In this document: in pieces, positions 41,028 to 50,657 of the stretch
Position numbering within the stretch: position 1 is the first letter of the stretch
Layout of the letters: every line of letters starts with the position of its first letter
NCBI GenBank assembly: GCA_964571235.1
Contig: CAZNAI010000007.1
Coordinates: forward strand, 124,001 to 188,000
Length of the DNA stretch: 64,000 nucleotides
Source: JACRAV01 sp964571235
Lineage (GTDB): Bacteria; Zixibacteria; MSB-5A5; GN15; FEB-12
Direction of reading: 5' to 3'
The notes under the pieces: generated by a model
What the model was told of the DNA's origin: nothing
Seen by the model: the letters and a program-made list of their open reading frames with translations, nothing else
Databases searched by the model: none
Program-made: the position numbers and the translations under genes

Positions 41028-43763
41028 ATGAAAAAGATATCAGTAGTCGCAATAGCAATCTGTTTACTGTTCGCCGTGTCAGTTCGGGCGGACGATCTGC
41101 TATTGATTTCAGTACAATCCGAAGATCAGGCCGTTTCTGCCCGTGAAATTTGCGGAACAGCCCTCTTGCGGCAAGGGGAGCGGTATCTGGTTGCGGTCGA
41201 CGACTTCAAATTGGCGCGACTGATGGCTGAAGGGATAACAAGAGAAACAGTCGCACAGAATATTGACCCTTCGGCGATGTCGGTAGTCTTTCCCGATCCG
41301 GCGAGTGGGCGGCCGCAAATTGAGCTGTCTACACTCGGGCATACGATGAATCTCACCGACGGCGCGGTGCTGGTCCAATTGCATAGCGGAACCGCGGCCT
41401 CTGCGCAGAGCGAAACGGGGCTGAAGATTTCGCCGCTGACTGAGTGGCAGGTACCGATTGAATATTCGCCGCGCCGGGTGTCTTTGAATCTCTCCGCCAG
41501 CGCAACGTATCCAACCGATTCGATGGCACTTCTGGTCAACCAGGATTCTCTCCTGGCCTACGATCAGCGGCTGGAGGCCTTCTATACGCGGTATGTCTGG
41601 TCGGATTCGATTGATCGGGCGCGCGACTGGATGGTTCAGAAACTGCAATCGTGGGGATACAGCAATGTCACCACGCCGACATTTAATTGGAACAGCGGGA
41701 CTCATTACAATGTGAAGGCAATCAAAGTTGGGTACGCCGAACCGAACAGCTATATCGTTATTGGCGGCCACTATGATACATACAATTCACAGTCACCTGG
41801 TGTGATCTTCGCGCCGGGAGCTGATGACGACGGCTCGGGAACAGCACTTACTCTTGAACTGGCGAGGATTTTCAAGAATATCCCAACGCGCAAGTCGATC
41901 ATCTTTATGCCTTTTTCCGCCGAAGAAGTCGGATTGGTTGGATCACGTGCGGCGGCGACTGATTTCAAAAATGCCGGGACCAATGTTGAATGTATGTACA
42001 ATTTTGATATGGTCGCCTATGTCACCGATCCGGTCTGGGGGCTGAATATCTCCAGCGGGCCGAATTCGGCATATCGACAGATTACCGGAGCGGCGGCGAC
42101 ACGGCTCACTTCGATTGTGCCGTTTGTGACTTCACTCGGGGGATCATCCGATCACTATTCATTTCATCAACTCGGATTCGACGTTGTCGATCATATCGAG
42201 CACAATTTCAACACCCCTGGCTGGCACACCAATATCGATTTGTCATCACGGCTGAATTTCACGTATTTTAGGCAGGTGGCTCAAATTGCCGCGGCCGAAC
42301 TAGCTATTGTTGCAAACTCTGGGCTACCGGGGAAAATCGAAAAAATCGTTGATAATGGCGACGGATCATCGCTGACCGTGTATGTCGCCAACTGCCGACC
42401 GACCTCAAATTACTGGGTTCACCACGGCGCAAGTTCGGGAGTGTTCACCGATTCAGTACCGGTGCCGCCGGGTACCTGTTCGGTAGTTGTGAGCGGACTA
42501 CCGGAAGGACAGCCGCGATATTTCGGCGTGTTTGAAGCGCCGCTGGATGGATACCGTTCCGTCTGGTCGACCGAGATGAACCAAACGCCGCTGTTGTATC
42601 CTCGTTCGCCGCGAAGTCTCTCGCTCGATCCGCAAGCGGCTCAGATCTCACTGGCGTGGAAAGACAATCTCGAAGCCGATCTTGACCATTATGTCGTATT
42701 TCGCAAGGTGGACGGTCTGGGTGATTTCGAGCAGATCGGAACAACCAATGCGGATACGTCGTTCGTCGATGCCGACGTCATCCCGCAAATCCCATATCTG
42801 TATGCGGTCGCGGCGGTCGATCACGACGGACATCAGTCGGCACTTTCGTCACCGGTGAAGTCGTACGCCGCGACCTTCGACGGCGGCACAGTGATAATCG
42901 ACGAATTCAAGCAGGAGAATTACAGTCAGCCGACACAGGCCAAGCAGGAAGCCTGGTATGACTCGCTCATGAACGGCATGCCGTACGATCTGGTCGTGCT
43001 CGATACGGTATTCGATACGCTTTTCAAATCGGATGTTTCCCGGTTCTCGTCGCTCATTTGGGATGACGACGATATCTACGTCAAACTACTCACGAGCGAT
43101 ACCGCGCCGATCAATTGGTTTTTAGGGCATTCGACCAACATGTTGATTGCCGGGTATCGCACGATCGACAAGAACGCGACCTCGCCGGTGCCTTCCGGAA
43201 ATATCTTCAAGTCGCAATTCGGTCTTTCGACTTTCTCGCCCGTGATTCAACCTGATTTTCAGGGAGCGAAAGGTCAGGCCGGGTGGCCCGATGTACAAAT
43301 CGATCAGTCACGCGGGGCATGGACACTGAATTATGTGAGTAAGCTTGTGGGGATTGCCGGTACCACAGTAATTTATCGCTACGACTCCGACGCCGATGAT
43401 CCTACAACCGAAAACCAGCCGTGCGGAATTGCGTGGGATTCACCGCAGGGGAAACGAGTACTGCTGGCGTTTCCACTTTGGAATCTGACACTGACGACCT
43501 CGCAGGCATTGATCGCAAAAGTGCTGGCATACTTCGGCGAGACGGCCGGCTCAAGTTATGGCGATCTGGATGGCTCGGGGAATGTAGACATTACCGATCT
43601 GACCTTGTTGATTGATTACTTGTACATTTCACTCACGCCACCTGAGAATTTGGCGGCGGCCGATCTGGATCAGTCATGCAATGTTGATATTGCCGACCTG
43701 ACCTATCTGATTGCTTATTTGTTCTTGAATGGGCCGGAGCCGCTGGCGCCGTGCGGGGGGTGA
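41028..43763 (+). CDS. Secreted M28-family metallopeptidase with dockerin-like C-terminus
   Basis: 911 residues from ATG 41028. Signal peptide KKISVVAIAICLLFAVSVRA. The M28 zinc-peptidase domain (about 155-430) shows VIGGHYDTYNS, GADDDGSGTAL, FSAEEVGLVGSRA and SSDHYSFHQLGFDVV. Fibronectin-type-III-like strands (about 520-620; AVAAVDHDGHQSALSS) and a further beta-rich part follow. The last about 65 residues hold two dockerin-like calcium repeats (DLDGSGNVDITDLTLLIDY and DLDQSCNVDIADLTYLIAY). Dockerin-tailed secreted proteins are typical of FCB-type candidate phyla. No cohesin protein is in the window. Confidence 0.9.
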   Translation: MKKISVVAIAICLLFAVSVRADDLLLISVQSEDQAVSAREICGTALLRQGERYLVAVDDFKLARLMAEGITRETVAQNIDPSAMSVVFPDPASGRPQIELSTLGHTMNLTDGAVLVQLHSGTAASAQSETGLKISPLTEWQVPIEYSPRRVSLNLSASATYPTDSMALLVNQDSLLAYDQRLEAFYTRYVWSDSIDRARDWMVQKLQSWGYSNVTTPTFNWNSGTHYNVKAIKVGYAEPNSYIVIGGHYDTYNSQSPGVIFAPGADDDGSGTALTLELARIFKNIPTRKSIIFMPFSAEEVGLVGSRAAATDFKNAGTNVECMYNFDMVAYVTDPVWGLNISSGPNSAYRQITGAAATRLTSIVPFVTSLGGSSDHYSFHQLGFDVVDHIEHNFNTPGWHTNIDLSSRLNFTYFRQVAQIAAAELAIVANSGLPGKIEKIVDNGDGSSLTVYVANCRPTSNYWVHHGASSGVFTDSVPVPPGTCSVVVSGLPEGQPRYFGVFEAPLDGYRSVWSTEMNQTPLLYPRSPRSLSLDPQAAQISLAWKDNLEADLDHYVVFRKVDGLGDFEQIGTTNADTSFVDADVIPQIPYLYAVAAVDHDGHQSALSSPVKSYAATFDGGTVIIDEFKQENYSQPTQAKQEAWYDSLMNGMPYDLVVLDTVFDTLFKSDVSRFSSLIWDDDDIYVKLLTSDTAPINWFLGHSTNMLIAGYRTIDKNATSPVPSGNIFKSQFGLSTFSPVIQPDFQGAKGQAGWPDVQIDQSRGAWTLNYVSKLVGIAGTTVIYRYDSDADDPTTENQPCGIAWDSPQGKRVLLAFPLWNLTLTTSQALIAKVLAYFGETAGSSYGDLDGSGNVDITDLTLLIDYLYISLTPPENLAAADLDQSCNVDIADLTYLIAYLFLNGPEPLAPCGG

Positions 43764-44677
43764 GGGGCGGCTAAGTGGGGTAGGTCGAAAGCTTGCCTCC
43801 CGCGAGAAATCCGGTAACCCATCGGAAGGGCGATCTTCTCTCCTGGCCCTGGTATCCCACGATTTATCGTGGGGTTCGAGGGCATTGGTTTCTAAACTAC
43901 GTCCGCATACACTCAACTGACTATTGAATATCATCAATGAGGAATCCCGCCATGAATGGTGAGTTACCAAGGCCACGAGGCCGCGTCTCACACTGACAGA
44001 TATATCTTAACATCTAACCGTAGGGCTGGTGCCGTGCGTTCCCGCCGTCTCAATCGACAAGATCAATGGCAGGAGTACGGGGCTCCCGCCCTGCTTTTGT
44101 TCTGAAAAAGATGTCGAAACCGCAGGGGTTTCGACCTACAAGAGCCAAGAGACGCCCTTCGACTCCGCTCAGGGCGACGTCCCGATCAGCGATAATTCGG
44201 GTTAGAATTCAATTGCACCTAAGCATCCATCCGGATGCCAGACACGAAGGCGGGGTTTCCAATGACTATCGCCATTGTCCAGTGAGCGCGTAGCGTCGGG
44301 CTGAGCGGAGTCAAAGCCCGTTTTGTGTAGTCTAGATACGAACGCCGATCACCACGGCAACAAGGCAGGTTCGAGGACGAACTCGTCCTACAGAATAGCT
44401 TCATTCAGATTGTTTGTGTGGATTGGGGTAACCTTGAGCAGGTACCCGCCGAGGCGAGATTGCTTCGCCGCGAAGCGCGTCTCGCAATGACGTTGATCAA
44501 ACGATTTTCGCAAAAAGGGCAGGCAGGATGCCTGCCGCCCACAACAATTACGGGTCTAGGTTTTAGTTGAGTGGGGGGGGAGATAGGGGTTAATTGCAAA
44601 TCGAGCAGACAAAGAAAAGAAAATCGCCCCGGCGAGCCAGTCGCGGGAGCGATTGAATTTTCGGAATTGACTGTTCG
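43764..44677. other. Non-coding interval with dispersed repeats
   Basis: Holds TAGGTCGAAAGC (from 43781), a TATCCCACGATTTATCGTGGG hairpin (43852-43872), TGTCGAAACCGCAGGGGTTTCGACCTAC (44111-44138), CCTTCGACTCCGCTCAGGG (about 44155-44173), GGGCTGAGCGGAGTCAAAGCCC (about 44299-44320), and a GAGGCGAGATTGCTTCG...CGTCTCGCAATGACG unit (about 44451-44493). No convincing gene was found. The rpsT terminator would lie near its right edge, but none is obvious. Confidence 0.65.
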
Positions 44678-44932
44678 TTACGCCAACTTGGCAACAAAGT
44701 GCGCCAGACGCGACTTGTTGCGGGCGGCGTTGTTCTTGTGAATCAGTCCGGAGGATGCGGCCTTGTCGAGCAAAACCGAAGCAGAAGCGAACGCCGTGAG
44801 GGCGTCGGATTTCTTGGTGGCGGTGCGAACCGCCCGGAGGGCGTCGCGCAGGACCGAACGGTTACCCCGGTTGCGGGAGCGTTCTTTGGCGGAGGTCTTC
44901 ATCCGCTTGACACATGACTTATGGCTCGGCAA
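44678..44932 (-). CDS. rpsT: 30S ribosomal protein S20
   Basis: 84 residues, usual S20 length. MPSHKSCVKRMKTSAKERSRN and AVRTATKKSDALTAF, ending IHKNNAARNKSRLAHFVA, match the family and its basic helical profile. S20 binds 16S rRNA in the small subunit. It is divergent from murJ, 56 bases away. Confidence 0.95.
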   Translation of the reverse strand: MPSHKSCVKRMKTSAKERSRNRGNRSVLRDALRAVRTATKKSDALTAFASASVLLDKAASSGLIHKNNAARNKSRLAHFVAKLA

Positions 44933-44988
44933 AGCTCGATTCCTTTCTTGTAATCAGTTAGCCCCCAAATATAGGGGCGGAGTTACGT

Positions 44989-46563
44989 TTGTCAACTGCT
45001 AACAAGGGGGGATCCCTCTTCCGTTCGGCCGGCCTGGTGGCCGCCGCCACCGCCTTTTCTAGGGTGACGGGCCTTCTGCGCGAACAGGTTATGGCCTATT
45101 TCTTTGGGGCGTCGATGGCTACCGACGCCTTCGTGACCGCTTTCCGGATACCCAATCTGCTTCGGGATCTGTTTGCCGAGGGGGCGCTGTCGTCCTCGTT
45201 TGTGCCGGTTTTCAAAGAAAAAATGGTCAAGGAGGGGGAGGCCGAGGCGTTCGATCTGGGCAACACGGTGATGACTATGATCATCATGGTGGTTGGCGGG
45301 ATCGTGATTTTGGGGATGATCGCTACGCCGCTGATCATCTATCTGACCGCCAACGGATTTGTCCCGGACAAAGAGAAGTTTGATCTGACCGTTGATCTCA
45401 CCCGAATCATGTGGGTCTTTCTGCTTCTAGTGTCGGTGGCGGCGCTGGTGATGGGAATGCTGAATGCCTTCGGTAGATTCGGCGTGCCGGCGTTTTCATC
45501 GGCGATGTTCAATGTCGGCGGGATCGTTACGGTCTGGGCGCTCTTTGATCAGGTGTCGGCGCCGGCATATCTATTGGCGTTCGGCGTGGTGATCGGCGGA
45601 CTCTTGCAGTTGTTAATTCAACTGCCGGCGCTTTACAGAGCCGGGTACCGGTTTCGGCCGAATTTCAAGTTTGCCGATCCTGCATTTAAGAAAATGATTA
45701 AGCTGATCACGCCGATGGTGATTGGGTTGTCCGCCTCACGGGTGAATATTCTGGTTAGCACCTTGCTGGCCTCGTTCATGGTGGAGGGGGCGATTTCGTA
45801 TCTGAATTATTCGTATCGATTAATGCACTTTCCGCTGGGTGTTTTTGCGGTGGCGCTTGGAACAGTGGCGCTTACGCGGGCGAGCGAACAGGTTGCCCGC
45901 AACGATATGGAGGGACTGGCCGGCACTTTCTTGGAGGCGTTCAATCTGAACATGCTGTTGATTATTCCGTCTGCGGTCTTTTTCATTTTCTACGCCGGTG
46001 ATTTTGTCGGGCTGGCGTATCGGTACGGTAAGTTTTCGCAGATGGATACGGACAATACGGCGCTCTCGCTGATTCACTATTCTTATGGACTAGTCGGATT
46101 CGCGGCGGTGAGGGTGATTGTACCGGTCTATTATGCGTTGACAGATTCGAAACTACCAATGAAGGCCTCGCTTATTTCAGTAGGGACCAATATCGCGCTC
46201 TATTGGCCGTTGGTGAAAATTCTGGATTTCGCCGGCTTGGCGGCGGCAACTTCGGTGGCGGGGTTGGTCAACGCAGGATTACTTTTGTGGTTTTTGCCAT
46301 CGCGCGGCGTGCCGGTTCCGTTCGGTCGACTGGCGCTGGATTTTGTAAAGATTACCGTGGCGGCGGTGATTGCATTTGCTGTGGCGAAGTTTCTCCATTT
46401 CGACATCTGGCCAACAGGAACAGGGCTTGCAGGTCGACTTGTCAATTTGCTGGGTGGGCTGGCTGTGGCGGGGGCGATCTATGTCGTGTTGTGTCTATTG
46501 CTAAAAGTGAAAGAGCTCGGGCGTTTGTTGTCGCGGCTGACCGGCCGCTTCAAGCGAGGATAA
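44989..46563 (+). CDS. murJ: Lipid II flippase MurJ (MviN)
   Basis: 524 residues from a TTG; no nearby ATG preserves the N-terminus. About 14 membrane segments. N-terminal ATAFSRVTGLLREQVMAYFFG, TDAFVTAFRIPNLLRDLFAEGALSSSFVPVF and the central GVFAVALGTVALTRASEQ are the MurJ signatures. It moves lipid II across the inner membrane for peptidoglycan synthesis. comEC starts three bases after the stop. Confidence 0.96.
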   Translation: MSTANKGGSLFRSAGLVAAATAFSRVTGLLREQVMAYFFGASMATDAFVTAFRIPNLLRDLFAEGALSSSFVPVFKEKMVKEGEAEAFDLGNTVMTMIIMVVGGIVILGMIATPLIIYLTANGFVPDKEKFDLTVDLTRIMWVFLLLVSVAALVMGMLNAFGRFGVPAFSSAMFNVGGIVTVWALFDQVSAPAYLLAFGVVIGGLLQLLIQLPALYRAGYRFRPNFKFADPAFKKMIKLITPMVIGLSASRVNILVSTLLASFMVEGAISYLNYSYRLMHFPLGVFAVALGTVALTRASEQVARNDMEGLAGTFLEAFNLNMLLIIPSAVFFIFYAGDFVGLAYRYGKFSQMDTDNTALSLIHYSYGLVGFAAVRVIVPVYYALTDSKLPMKASLISVGTNIALYWPLVKILDFAGLAAATSVAGLVNAGLLLWFLPSRGVPVPFGRLALDFVKITVAAVIAFAVAKFLHFDIWPTGTGLAGRLVNLLGGLAVAGAIYVVLCLLLKVKELGRLLSRLTGRFKRG

Positions 46564-46566
46564 CGA

Positions 46567-48846
46567 ATGTGGCGTAAATTCCCCGCACTTCCATTGTTGA
46601 TTGCAGTGGTGGTGGGAATTGTTCTGGCGGATTTCGCACAGGGACCGTCGTGGTTGTTTCTTTCGGTGGGGTTGGCGTGTGTGATTGGTGCGCTCGGACT
46701 AGTAGCGCGCGGAAAAAATGCAGGGGCGGTTGCGCTATCAGTCGTCGCGATTGGATCGTTAGCGGGGTTTCAGTATGTCATCAGGTGTGTTGAACAGGGG
46801 CCGCGCCATGTCGCCAATGTTGTAACGGCGCGACAGATCACGCACATTTTTGGAGAAATCGCCGACTGGCCCGATCTGCGGGGAGATCATACAGACTATG
46901 TTGTCGAAGTCGACTCGGTGGTGACCGATGGTCTGCGTCGAGTGAATGGCCGCATTTTGCTCAGAGTGACTGATACCACCACGGCACTCCAGAGGGGAGA
47001 CCGAATCGAGCTATACGGGAGAATTTATCTTTCGGACGCGAGCGCCGGATCGCACAATACGACGGCACGGCGCATGGCGCTGAGAGAAATCTGCGGGACA
47101 GTTTTTCTTCCGACACTCTTGAATGTGCGGGTCGACCGGCGGCCGTCGCTGGGTGTTTTTGCTACGGTCGACAGGGTCAGGTCGTGGATTCTCAAAGTAT
47201 TCGACGAAACGCTTTCACCGCAAGCGGCGGCGCTGGCCGGCGGATTTCTACTGGGTGAGACACGGCAGATATCGCCGGAGGTCTACACGCTTTTCCGCGA
47301 CAGCGGGACGCTTCATGTACTGGCGGTCTCGGGTTCGAATGTGGCGTTGGTGCTCCTATTTGCATTGCTGGTACTTCGGCCGTTCGGCCTCAAGCAACCG
47401 TGGCGGGGAGGAATCTTACTGTTGGTAGTAGTGCTGTTTGCGCTCTTGTCGTATTCGCAACCATCGGTGATACGGGCGTCGACTATGGCGGCATTGATCA
47501 TTGTTGCCGGCATGCTGGGCCGTGAGTACAATCTCAATCATATCGTATCGCTGACTATTTTGGTTATACTCTTAGCGGCGCCGTCGCAATTGTTCGATGT
47601 CGGATTTCAATTGTCGGCAGTAACGGCATGGGGGCTGGTCCTGTTGGTCAAACCGGTGTCGGATCGGTTCAGTCGGTGGCACAATACGTACTGGTACCGA
47701 TGGCTGGTTTTTCCGGCGATTGTGTCGGTGATCGCACAGATTTGTTCGGCGCCGCTTATCGCGTATTACTTTGGTAAAGTTCCGATTGTATCACTGCCGG
47801 CTAATCTGCTGGTGGTACCGTTGACGTCGCTGGCGGTCGTTTTGTTGATGTGTATTTTGTCGGCGTATCTGCTCCTTCCAATTTTGGGGTTCTTCTTGGG
47901 ATCGCTGGTTGATCCGGTGATGAAGTTCTTGATTGTTGCGCTTGAATGGTTTCACCGCTGGCAATGGACATCGCTTGATACCGGAAAACTCTCACATTTA
48001 CCGACGGCAAAAATTTGGATCGGTGTCTATTTCGTGGTTGTCGTGCTCGGGATTTTCTCGCTGGTCAACAAGAAGGCTCGACGCTTTGCTCTCCTCGTGG
48101 TGGTTGTGGCGATCAATTGCGCTTTAGTGTTGGCGGTAGTGGCGCACTATGACCGTCCGGCCAGTGTGAAATTTTCTTCGCTCCCTGGCGGAATTATCGC
48201 TCTAGTAGATCAACCGAGCTCGAAGTCGACTGATTTGATTATCGGATCAGGAAGAGTACGAATTGATAATCTGGATACTCGGCTGATCCAACCGGTACTC
48301 GACATGAATCGAGTCAAGAAATTGCGATATGTTTTTGTGCTAACTTCGACGTTCGACGTGATCGATGATCTGATCCGGGCGGCGCTTGCTAATCAATGCG
48401 AGACTCTGTATATCGCCGAGGGGAATCGGGCCAGCTTTGAGGACTACCTCGTGTATCATCCCGAGGCGAATCCGCCGCCAATCAGGTATTTCGGTGGTGA
48501 TCAGCCGGTGAAATCGCAGATCGGATACACCCTCGACGGCAACGGAATTTTACTCCGAAGTGAGAGCCACTCCTTTTTCTTCTGTTTTGGGACTGAAGCC
48601 GCTGAGAGGATTCCAGAAAGTACCCTCGACGCAGATTTGACCCTGGTGTTGGCAGGGCGGTGGGGTCCCGCCGCCAGTGAGTGGATCGCTTTGAAAGAGC
48701 AAGGGGTTACGCGGATTATCTGTTCAAGAATTGAACAGTTGCGGGCAGAGGACGACGAATCCGGCCAGTCTGACGACGCTGATCTGGTCCTGCCGGAGTT
48801 TACCGTCGACCTGTATCGAACCGGCCCCTATCGTCTCCCTCTTTGA
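46567..48846 (+). CDS. comEC: ComEC/Rec2-family competence protein
   Basis: 759 residues. The N-terminal OB-like domain (DUF4131 type; GRILLRVTDTTTALQRGDRIELYG) is followed by the Competence channel (about 205-510) with LHVLAVSGSNVALVL, SQPSVIRASTMAALIIV and FDVGFQLSAVTAWGLVLL. The C-terminal region (about 540-759) lies where the metallo-beta-lactamase domain should be, but the HxHxDH ligands are missing (LTSTFDVIDDLIRA in that place). DNA uptake across the inner membrane is the family role, together with type IV pili, whose motor genes follow 6 kb on. Confidence 0.9.
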   Translation: MWRKFPALPLLIAVVVGIVLADFAQGPSWLFLSVGLACVIGALGLVARGKNAGAVALSVVAIGSLAGFQYVIRCVEQGPRHVANVVTARQITHIFGEIADWPDLRGDHTDYVVEVDSVVTDGLRRVNGRILLRVTDTTTALQRGDRIELYGRIYLSDASAGSHNTTARRMALREICGTVFLPTLLNVRVDRRPSLGVFATVDRVRSWILKVFDETLSPQAAALAGGFLLGETRQISPEVYTLFRDSGTLHVLAVSGSNVALVLLFALLVLRPFGLKQPWRGGILLLVVVLFALLSYSQPSVIRASTMAALIIVAGMLGREYNLNHIVSLTILVILLAAPSQLFDVGFQLSAVTAWGLVLLVKPVSDRFSRWHNTYWYRWLVFPAIVSVIAQICSAPLIAYYFGKVPIVSLPANLLVVPLTSLAVVLLMCILSAYLLLPILGFFLGSLVDPVMKFLIVALEWFHRWQWTSLDTGKLSHLPTAKIWIGVYFVVVVLGIFSLVNKKARRFALLVVVVAINCALVLAVVAHYDRPASVKFSSLPGGIIALVDQPSSKSTDLIIGSGRVRIDNLDTRLIQPVLDMNRVKKLRYVFVLTSTFDVIDDLIRAALANQCETLYIAEGNRASFEDYLVYHPEANPPPIRYFGGDQPVKSQIGYTLDGNGILLRSESHSFFFCFGTEAAERIPESTLDADLTLVLAGRWGPAASEWIALKEQGVTRIICSRIEQLRAEDDESGQSDDADLVLPEFTVDLYRTGPYRLPL

Positions 48847-48868
48847 TCCAGTATCCCCCCGGTTTCTT

Positions 48869-48897
48869 TTGACGCCCCTTGGCCGGTCCATTAAGAA
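48869..48897 (+). promoter_or_regulatory. Sigma-70-like promoter for the DUF4388 gene
   Basis: TTGACG (48869-48874), a 17-base spacer and TAAGAA (48892-48897) about 82 bases upstream of ATG 48980. Confidence 0.5.
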
Positions 48898-48979
48898 TTT
48901 CCCCCTATCGCCCGATAAGAGAAACGAATAACTCGCGGTGGTACAAGTTGTGTCTTGAAACAGAACTAAGGGATATCGT

Positions 48980-50182
48980 ATGAGTCTTTCGGGAAATCTG
49001 AAGACAGTGTCGTTTCCGGATATACTCCAGTTGTTGGCGTCCGGGAAGAAATCGGGCATTTTGGAATGCCGAACGACGACCCGCCAAAAGGAAGTGGCGT
49101 TTAAGGACGGCAATATTGTCTACGCCTCGTCGGTTAACAGCACTGAGGATTTGCTGGGCAATCTCCTGCTCAAGCGGGGGAAAATCTCAAAGACAGATTT
49201 GGAACGGGCAATTGCTCTGCACAAACAGACCGGTCGTCAGCTCGGCACAACGCTGATCGATATGAATCTTTTTGACAAGGACGAAGTCGGCCAGTGTCTG
49301 AAAATGCAGATAGAGGAAATTGTGTACAATCTGTTTTCGTGGCACGAAGGAGATTTCGTTTTCCACGAGGGAACGCAACCGAAGAACGCGCCGTTCCTGA
49401 TTGAGTTGTCCACCATGAGCGTCATCATGGAAGGCACGCGCCGTATCGACGAGTGGCTGGAGATACAGAAAGTACTTCCGCCTGATGACATGATGCTGGC
49501 GATCGCCAAGGCGCCCAAGGTGAACCGTGAGGAGTTGACCATCTCGGTGGACGAATTCCGGATGCTGGCGCTCATTGACGGCCAGCGCGATTTGACCGAT
49601 TTGATCGAGATGTCGCCCATGGGGGAATTTGTCACCTGCCGCTCACTCTACCGCTTGATTGTCAATAATCTGATTGAAGTGGTCGGTCGGCGCGAGGCCC
49701 CAGCCCCTCAGCCGGAAGACGAAGAGGGGATCCTGCTGGCGATTTTGTTTCACATGTACAACAAGTGTTTTTTTCAGATCCGGACGCATGTGGAAGCTTA
49801 TGTGGGTGAAAACAACACCCGGTTTGCTACATTCGCGGCCCAGTATCGAAACGGGCTTTTGAACTATTTCCCAGGATTTGAGCCGGGGGAATCGGCCGCG
49901 CCGACGCTCGATCGATTCCTCGCCGCGGTTAATCAACTGCCGCAGGAAACAAGATTTTTCGCGGTGATGAACAACCTCGACAAAATGTTGTCAGAGCAAT
50001 TGGTCTATGTCTATCAGTTGTTAGGCGACGGCCCGTATCGCGATGCGATGGCCAGGGTCAAAAAGGAAATCGCCGAGCCGCTCCAGCTCCGTCGCGAGTT
50101 GGTCAAACGGTACGGACTTGAAGATGCATTTTACACGACGCTCAAGCGCGCCGAAAAAGTAGTACGGATAGTAAGAGGATGA
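48980..50182 (+). CDS. DUF4388 (PatA-N-like) protein
   Basis: 400 residues. Residues 1-90 are the DUF4388/PatA N-terminal domain (MSLSGNLKTVSFPDILQLLA, GKKSGILECR, VAFKDGNIVYASS). A second block (about 55-150) has LLLKRGKISKTDLERAIALHKQTGR, GTTLIDMNLFDKDEVGQ and YNLFSWHEGDFVFHEG, again typical of such regulators. The C-terminal part is helical. Proteins of this type occur with gliding and T4P regulation. It is the first gene of the roadblock/MglA/pilus cluster and overlaps nothing upstream. Confidence 0.85.
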   Translation: MSLSGNLKTVSFPDILQLLASGKKSGILECRTTTRQKEVAFKDGNIVYASSVNSTEDLLGNLLLKRGKISKTDLERAIALHKQTGRQLGTTLIDMNLFDKDEVGQCLKMQIEEIVYNLFSWHEGDFVFHEGTQPKNAPFLIELSTMSVIMEGTRRIDEWLEIQKVLPPDDMMLAIAKAPKVNREELTISVDEFRMLALIDGQRDLTDLIEMSPMGEFVTCRSLYRLIVNNLIEVVGRREAPAPQPEDEEGILLAILFHMYNKCFFQIRTHVEAYVGENNTRFATFAAQYRNGLLNYFPGFEPGESAAPTLDRFLAAVNQLPQETRFFAVMNNLDKMLSEQLVYVYQLLGDGPYRDAMARVKKEIAEPLQLRRELVKRYGLEDAFYTTLKRAEKVVRIVRG

Positions 50183-50187
50183 GAGCC

Positions 50188-50550
50188 ATGAGATACCAAT
50201 TCGCCCTTGCCGCCGCAGTTACAACATTGCTTGCGGCCAACGCCCACGCCGATGAGGTGGCGGTCATTGCCAACCCGCCGACTTTCTTCACGATCATAAT
50301 CTTTGCCGCCGCCTGCGCCTGCATTGCCGTCTGTTTTCAGGTGCTGATGCTGGTTCGGGGGGGACAATTGAGCCGGAGCTGGCAGTTTTTCCTGGCCGGT
50401 TTCTGCGTGCTGGCGGTCAGCCAGCTTGGACTGATCCTCCACAACTTCGGCGTCATCACCATGCCGGGCTGGCTCGTTCCGACGATGATGGTGGCGATGG
50501 CGGGCGTCTTCTTTTACGGTCTGTATGAGACCAAACGGATGCTGAGTTAA
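50188..50550 (+). CDS. Small membrane protein of unknown function
   Basis: 120 residues from ATG 50188 with AGAGG nine bases ahead; ATG 50179 overlapping the previous stop is closer to that site than optimal. A signal-like N-terminus (FALAAAVTTLLAANAHA) leads to three hydrophobic segments (FTIIIFAAACACIAVCF, FFLAGFCVLAVSQLGLIL, VPTMMVAMAGVFFYGLY). No family recognised. Its place suggests a role in the pilus/polarity cluster. Confidence 0.6.
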   Translation: MRYQFALAAAVTTLLAANAHADEVAVIANPPTFFTIIIFAAACACIAVCFQVLMLVRGGQLSRSWQFFLAGFCVLAVSQLGLILHNFGVITMPGWLVPTMMVAMAGVFFYGLYETKRMLS

Positions 50551-50563
50551 GACGTAAATTAAG

Positions 50564-50592
50564 TTGACATAAGTGTAAGACCGGCATATCAT
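50564..50592 (+). promoter_or_regulatory. Strong sigma-70-like promoter for the roadblock/MglA genes
   Basis: TTGACA (50564-50569), exactly 17 bases and TATCAT (50587-50592). The next gene starts at 50658, so the leader is about 60 bases. Confidence 0.75.
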
Positions 50593-50657
50593 TGCACCGT
50601 CTGGAAACTTGCTGATTCGTAACCATTTATGTTAAATACTGTTATACAGGAACTTTC

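Noticed and set aside
22976..44500. CRISPR array
   Set aside because: Repeats are dispersed single or paired hairpins with variable spacing and no uniform repeat/spacer unit; no cas genes.
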